From Clostridiales bacterium (GTDB lineage Bacteria; Bacillota; Clostridia; Saccharofermentanales; Saccharofermentanaceae): a stretch of DNA of 64,000 nt. The position numbers and the translations under genes were made by a program. Location of the stretch: the NCBI GenBank assembly GCA_017964005.1, contig JAGCSR010000043.1, positions 59,859 to 123,858 of the forward strand. The letters are read 5' to 3'. Shown piece after piece: positions 59,553 to 64,000 of this stretch (positions within the stretch are counted from its first letter, which is position 1; the number at the start of each line of letters is the position of its first letter). The notes below the pieces were generated by a model. That model saw nothing but the letters and a program-made list of their open reading frames with translations, made no database searches and was not told the DNA's origin.

Positions 59553-62363
59553 ATGGATAACAACCATTATGAGATCACGGATTCTGTTGAGTCTTTTATG
59601 CAGCTCTTGAAGAGAGTGCGCAAGGCTCAGGAGAAGTTCTCGCACTACAGCCAGGAAGAAGTGGATAAGATCTTCCGTGCGGCGGCGACTGCGGCCAACA
59701 GGGCCAGGATCCCGCTTGCCAAGATGGCCGTCGAGGAGACGGGCATGGGCGTAGTCGAAGACAAGATCATGAAGAATCACTACGCATCCGAGTATATTTA
59801 TAACAAGTACCGCGACGAGAAGACTTGCGGTGTTATATATGAGAACAAGGAGTACGGTTTTACTCAGGTCGCAGAGCCTATCGGTCTGATCGGCGCGGTC
59901 ATTCCGACCACGAACCCGACATCCACTGCGATCTTCAAGTCCCTGATCTGCCTTAAGACCCGTAACGGCATCATCATTAGCCCCCACCCGAGGGCCAAGA
60001 ACAGCACGATCGAGGCAGCCAAGATCGTGCTCGAGGCTGCTGTTGCGGCAGGTGCTCCCGAGGACATCATCGGCTGGATCGATGTTCCGAGCCTTGAGCT
60101 CACCCAGATGCTGATGAGAGAGTCCGACACGATCCTCGCAACAGGCGGCCCCGGTATGGTGCACGCTGCATATTCTTCCGGCAAGCCTGCTCTGGGCGTC
60201 GGCGCAGGCAACACACCTGCGATCATCGACGAGACAGCCGACATCTTACTGGCTGTCAACAGCATCATTCATTCCAAGACTTTTGATAACGGCATGATCT
60301 GTGCTTCCGAGCAGTCGGTCATCGTTCACGAGAAGATATACGATAAGGTCAAGAATGAGTTCGCGGCAAGGGGCTGCTACTTCCTGTCCGACAGCGAACT
60401 TACAAAGGTCAGGAAGACCATCCTCATCAACGGATCCATCAATGCCAAGATCGTTGGCCAGAAGGCAGCGCACATCGCAGAGATGGCAGGGGTCAAGGTT
60501 CCCGAGGGCACCAAGGTCCTGATCGGTGAGGTATCCAGAGTCGATATCTCCGAGCCTTTCGCACACGAAAAGCTGTCGCCGGTACTTGCGATGTACAAGG
60601 CTACAGATATAGAAGACGCCATGAAGAAGGCAGAGCGCCTTATCGCTGACGGCGGCTTCGGACATACATCTTCCATCTACCTCAACGTCGTAACAGAGCA
60701 GGAGAAGATCGAGAGATTCCGCGAGCGCATGAAGACCTGCAGGATCCTGATCAATACTCCTTCTTCGCAGGGCGGCATCGGCGACATGTATAACTTCATG
60801 TTAAGACCGTCGCTTACCTTAGGGTGCGGTTCCTGGGGCGGCAATTCCGTCTCCGAGAACGTCGGTATCAAGCACCTTTTGAACATTAAGTCCGTTGCTG
60901 AGAGGAGAAATAATATGCTCTGGTTCAAAGCCCCCGAGAAGGTATATCTCAAGAGAGGTTCCACACCCGTTGCCGTTGAAGAACTCAAGGAGATGGGTAA
61001 GAAGAGATGCTTCATAGTTACAGATGAATTCTTATATAAGAACGGCTTTACAAAGCCTGTCGAGGACAAGCTCGAGGAACTCGGTATCGCTCATACCGCT
61101 TTCTTCGATGTACAGCCTGACCCGACTCTGGCATCCGCCGAGGCCGGCGCAAAGCAGATGCTGTCCTTCGAGCCTGATGTCATCATCGCGATCGGCGGCG
61201 GTTCCGCAATGGACGCAGCCAAGATCATGTGGGTGCTTTACGAGCATCCCGATGCTGACTTCGAGGATATGGCAATGAGATTTGCAGATATCCGCAAGAG
61301 GATCTACAAGTTCCCCGTCATGGGACAGAAGGCTTACTTCGTATGTATCCCTACATCCGCAGGAACAGGTTCGGAGGCTACGCCTTTCGCCGTTATCACG
61401 GATCAGAACACGGGCAATAAGTATCCTCTGGCTGACTACGAGCTCATGCCTGATATGGCTATCGTTGACGCAGACTTCCAGATGACAGCACCGAGAGGTC
61501 TTACATGCGCATCTGGTATCGACGTCGTATCCCACGACTTAGAAGCCCTGGTATCCACAATGGCTACAGACTATACCGATTCTCTGGCGTTGCAGTCGCT
61601 GAAGATGGTTTTCGATTACCTGCCCAGAGCATACGATCTCGGCGCCAAGGATCCGGAAGCAAGAGAGAAGATGGCAAATGCCGCTACTATGGCAGGTATG
61701 GCTTTCGCTAACGCCTTCTTAGGCATCAGCCACTCTCTGGCACATAAGCTCGGCGCGTTCCACCATCTGCCTCACGGTATCTGCAACGCATTGGTATTGG
61801 AAGAAGTAATCAGATATAACGCCAGCGAAGTTCCCGGCAAGATGGGTACATTCCCTCAGTACGACCACCCGATGGCACAGCATAAGTATGCTATGGCAGC
61901 TGATGTCTTAGGCCTCGGTGGCAGGAACGATGAAGAGAAGGTTAAGAGACTCATCAAGGCTGTCGCAGACCTCAAGGCCAGGATCGACATCAAGCCTACC
62001 ATCAAGGATTACATTCCCGACGAGAAGGTATTCCTCGCAACTCTCGACGAGATGAGCGAGAAGGCTTTCGACGATCAGTGCACCGGTGCCAACCCCAGAT
62101 ATCCTCTTATCTCTGACCTCAAGCAGATCTATCTTAACTGCTACTACGGCAAGACTTTCGTAGAGGAAGCAAAGCCTTCCGCAAAGGATCTTAAGGCTAA
62201 GGCTTCCAAGAAGGCAGCTCCCAAGGCAAAGGGCGCGGCAAAGGTCCCTGCAAAGGCATCCGCAGCTCCTGCAAAGAAGGCTGCATCCAAAAAGCCCGCA
62301 GCCAAGAAGGCGGCACCTGCCAAGAAAGCTCCTGCCAAGAAGACGGGACGTAAGGTAAAGTGA
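59553..62363 (+). CDS. adhE: Bifunctional acetaldehyde/alcohol dehydrogenase with Lys/Ala-rich tail
   Basis: The ATG at 59553 is chosen because GGAGGAGG sits upstream; an ATG at 59535 would overlap that site. The 936-residue protein has an N-terminal CoA-acylating aldehyde dehydrogenase (about 1-440, catalytic Cys in GMICASEQSV) and a C-terminal iron alcohol dehydrogenase (about 455-865, PTSAGTGSEATPF, LAHKLGAFHHLPHG with Fe ligands). It converts acetyl-CoA to ethanol and reoxidises NADH during fermentation. Normal AdhE stops near residue 870. Here about 60 more residues of AAPAKKAPAKK-type repeats are added, similar in style to the DUF6465 protein at 14.6-15.5 kb. Confidence 0.96.
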   Translation: MDNNHYEITDSVESFMQLLKRVRKAQEKFSHYSQEEVDKIFRAAATAANRARIPLAKMAVEETGMGVVEDKIMKNHYASEYIYNKYRDEKTCGVIYENKEYGFTQVAEPIGLIGAVIPTTNPTSTAIFKSLICLKTRNGIIISPHPRAKNSTIEAAKIVLEAAVAAGAPEDIIGWIDVPSLELTQMLMRESDTILATGGPGMVHAAYSSGKPALGVGAGNTPAIIDETADILLAVNSIIHSKTFDNGMICASEQSVIVHEKIYDKVKNEFAARGCYFLSDSELTKVRKTILINGSINAKIVGQKAAHIAEMAGVKVPEGTKVLIGEVSRVDISEPFAHEKLSPVLAMYKATDIEDAMKKAERLIADGGFGHTSSIYLNVVTEQEKIERFRERMKTCRILINTPSSQGGIGDMYNFMLRPSLTLGCGSWGGNSVSENVGIKHLLNIKSVAERRNNMLWFKAPEKVYLKRGSTPVAVEELKEMGKKRCFIVTDEFLYKNGFTKPVEDKLEELGIAHTAFFDVQPDPTLASAEAGAKQMLSFEPDVIIAIGGGSAMDAAKIMWVLYEHPDADFEDMAMRFADIRKRIYKFPVMGQKAYFVCIPTSAGTGSEATPFAVITDQNTGNKYPLADYELMPDMAIVDADFQMTAPRGLTCASGIDVVSHDLEALVSTMATDYTDSLALQSLKMVFDYLPRAYDLGAKDPEAREKMANAATMAGMAFANAFLGISHSLAHKLGAFHHLPHGICNALVLEEVIRYNASEVPGKMGTFPQYDHPMAQHKYAMAADVLGLGGRNDEEKVKRLIKAVADLKARIDIKPTIKDYIPDEKVFLATLDEMSEKAFDDQCTGANPRYPLISDLKQIYLNCYYGKTFVEEAKPSAKDLKAKASKKAAPKAKGAAKVPAKASAAPAKKAASKKPAAKKAAPAKKAPAKKTGRKVK

Positions 62364-62396
62364 TATAATATCTGAAAGATCCCGGGAGGAAACAAT

Positions 62397-63146
62397 ATGG
62401 AATTAACAAATGTTATTGCTAAGCGTACACATAAGAAGATCTACCGCGACGGTGACAAGTGCATCAAGATGTTCGACGAGTCTTTCTCCAAGGCGGACAT
62501 CCTCAACGAGGCACTGAACCTTGCGAAGATAGAGTCCATCAGCATCCGCACCCCCATCGTTCTCGAGGTATCCGTGATCGATGGCAAATGGGCGATCGTA
62601 ACAGACTACATCGAAGGTGAGACCATGATGTCCATCATCGAGAAGAATATGTCCAAAGTCAACGAGTACATGGATAAGTTCGTTGATCTTCAGATCGCCG
62701 TTCACAACGAAAAGTGCCCGATGCTCAACAACCTCTCAGACAAGATGGAGCGCAAGATCTCCAAGACAGAGTTTGATGCCACCACAAGATACGATCTGCA
62801 CATGCGCCTGTCCGGTATGGAGAGACGCGATCAGGTCTGCCACGGCGACTTCAACCCGGCCAATGTAATCATACAGCCCAACGGCGAGATGGCAGTCATC
62901 GACTGGTCCCATGCAACCCAGGGCAATGCCGCAGCTGACGTTGCAAGGACATTCCTGCTGTTCAGTCTCCGTTCCACCGAGGAGATCGCGGAACTCTACC
63001 TTGATACATACTGCAGCAAGACGGATACACCCAAGCAGTATATCCAGTCCTGGACTCCGATCGTAGCCGCATCCCAGTCTGTCAAGGCTATCGAGGATGA
63101 GCGCGAGTTCTTGAAGAAGTGGGTCAACGTTGTAGATTACGTCTGA
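62397..63146 (+). CDS. APH-fold phosphotransferase
   Basis: The 249-residue protein has the kinase-like APH fold motifs CHGDFNPANVII (catalytic Asp, about residue 154) and MAVIDWSHATQGNAAAD (metal-binding Asp). It is too divergent from resistance enzymes to claim aminoglycoside activity; many relatives phosphorylate choline, sugars or small metabolites. AGGAGG-like GGGAGG precedes the ATG, 33 bp after the adhE stop with no terminator between, so it is likely co-transcribed. A strong terminator follows. Confidence 0.85.
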   Translation: MELTNVIAKRTHKKIYRDGDKCIKMFDESFSKADILNEALNLAKIESISIRTPIVLEVSVIDGKWAIVTDYIEGETMMSIIEKNMSKVNEYMDKFVDLQIAVHNEKCPMLNNLSDKMERKISKTEFDATTRYDLHMRLSGMERRDQVCHGDFNPANVIIQPNGEMAVIDWSHATQGNAAADVARTFLLFSLRSTEEIAELYLDTYCSKTDTPKQYIQSWTPIVAASQSVKAIEDEREFLKKWVNVVDYV

Positions 63147-63170
63147 TATTTATAAGGATGAATAATCAAG

Positions 63171-63198
63171 CCCGGCAGGAATGACCGCCGGGTTTTTT
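63171..63198 (+). terminator. Rho-independent terminator
   Basis: CCCGGC (63171-63176) pairs with GCCGGG (63187-63192), followed by TTTTTT. Confidence 0.88.
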
Positions 63199-63305
63199 AT
63201 TTGCCTGAAGAGGCAATAAATTATTGTATTGAAGGGCACTAAGTGCTATCCTACGGATGTGTGTATTTCTTGGCCTTGAGGCCATATGATTTTCAGGAGG
63301 ATCCT

Positions 63306-64000
63306 ATGTTTAGTTTGTCGGGTAAGTTGTTAGGCGCTCTGACAGGTATTGCTGCGGCTGCGGTTATTGCTGCTATGCTGCCGGCAGGACAGGTCAGTGC
63401 TGCGGGAACGGGAAGCGAGGTCGAGGATAACGATTCTATCTTCAAGGCTAATACCATCGTTGAGGATACGGAATATTCTGCTTCGTTCTCTTCAAAGGAT
63501 GACGTAGACTATTTCAAATTCACTCTTCCCAAGTCCGGAAGGGTTGCGTTCACCGGAACCTTTGATAATTCTCACTATTATGCTGTTTACGATTCCAGCG
63601 AGAAGGTTCTGTATTCAAATTCCATCTCGTCTGATTCCGGAGAGAGAAGATTAACCTGTGATCTTACCGCGGGTACATACTATCTCAGGCTGAAGAGTGT
63701 ATATTATACGGGAAACTACAGCTTCCACTTTGCATATACTCCCGCCAATGAGACATATGAAGAATCCGGCAACGGTACGAACAACACGTTCAGTACGTCC
63801 AATCCGATCGCGCTGGGGACTACCTATACCGGGCAGCTGGCCAGGAACGATATGATGGATTACTATAAGTTCACCATATCTGCTGTCGGAACCATGATCT
63901 TGAATACCAGTTCGGATTATTCCGCATCGTATTATATCTATGATGTCAACGAGAAGCAGCTCTACAACAGCTCGACATACGACAAAGAGCATAAGTTCTC
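63306..64000 (+). CDS. Exported PPC-domain surface protein, N-terminal part (truncated by window)
   Basis: The ATG at 63306 follows AGGAGG and begins a signal peptide (MFSLSGKLLGALTGIAAAAV ... VSAAG). The 231 visible residues hold two repeats of a bacterial pre-peptidase C-terminal (PPC)-like beta-sandwich: EDNDSIFKANTI ... DYFKFTLPKSGRVAF and GNGTNNTFSTSNPI ... DYYKFTISAVGTM. The same kind of domain starts the LRR/SLH protein at 17.0 kb, so an SLH or similar anchor may follow outside the window. Its substrate and end are unknown. Confidence 0.85.
   Translation, partial: MFSLSGKLLGALTGIAAAAVIAAMLPAGQVSAAGTGSEVEDNDSIFKANTIVEDTEYSASFSSKDDVDYFKFTLPKSGRVAFTGTFDNSHYYAVYDSSEKVLYSNSISSDSGERRLTCDLTAGTYYLRLKSVYYTGNYSFHFAYTPANETYEESGNGTNNTFSTSNPIALGTTYTGQLARNDMMDYYKFTISAVGTMILNTSSDYSASYYIYDVNEKQLYNSSTYDKEHKF

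Overview
The window looks like chromosome of an anaerobic, fibre-degrading Clostridia (gut or rumen type). This is inferred from the gene set, not from a marker gene: lipoproteins with classic lipoboxes, S-layer-homology surface proteins, a YesM/YesN two-component pair beside an LplABC-type sugar transporter, cytosolic xylan-debranching enzymes, a bifunctional AdhE and DUF6465/DUF6171 proteins. Coding density is high and base composition is balanced, except for one clearly AT-rich island at about 56.8-59.4 kb.

Layout. 0-17 kb: the end of an SLH surface protein, a self-regulated TetR/flavodoxin-type reductase operon, lipoproteins, tRNA-Pro(UGG), a phosphoesterase plus ParB-like/BMP fusion pair, an orphan PTS IIC, a thiol cluster (glutathione peroxidase diverging from a glutamate-cysteine ligase and class II amidotransferase), a Lys/Ala-rich histone-like DUF6465 protein and a fructokinase. 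17-24 kb: a leucine-rich-repeat SLH protein, then a MoxR/DUF58/transglutaminase operon. 24-41 kb: a glucuronoxylan/arabinoxylan island. GH115 and a SASA esterase release glucuronate and acetyl groups; UxaC, a fructuronate reductase, UxuA, KdgK and Eda carry hexuronate to pyruvate and glyceraldehyde-3-phosphate; an esterase, an esterase-GH43 fusion and a GH51 arabinofuranosidase complete debranching. None of these enzymes shows a signal peptide, so imported oligosaccharides are probably processed in the cytosol. 41-50 kb: YesM/YesN, a solute-binding lipoprotein, two permeases and an extended YesL, which is the likely import route. 50-51.4 kb: a PD-(D/E)XK-like nuclease gene beside a strongly folded element, both between two 129-bp palindrome-rich direct repeats. 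51.4-56.8 kb: pheA with a Phe-rich leader-peptide attenuator, a zinc-ribbon/TPM-domain/glycosyltransferase group, and HD and NUDIX enzymes. 56.8-59.4 kb: an AT-rich island with an XRE regulator diverging from DUF4417, a GHH-type nuclease and a small L7/L12-like protein (toxin-immunity or defence candidate). 59.5-64 kb: AdhE with an unusual Lys/Ala-rich tail, an APH-fold kinase and the start of another surface protein.

Most interesting: (1) the nuclease, structured element and direct-repeat unit at 50.14-51.42 kb, which resembles a REP/RAYT arrangement but has a PD-(D/E)XK-like protein in place of a Y1 transposase; (2) several intergenic regions, each filled with its own short palindromic word; (3) the DUF4417/GHH nuclease island; (4) the pheA leader-peptide attenuator; (5) histone-like tails shared by AdhE and a DUF6465 protein; (6) tandem operators placed precisely on the tetR and gshA promoters. 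All family names come from reading motifs; no database search was run.
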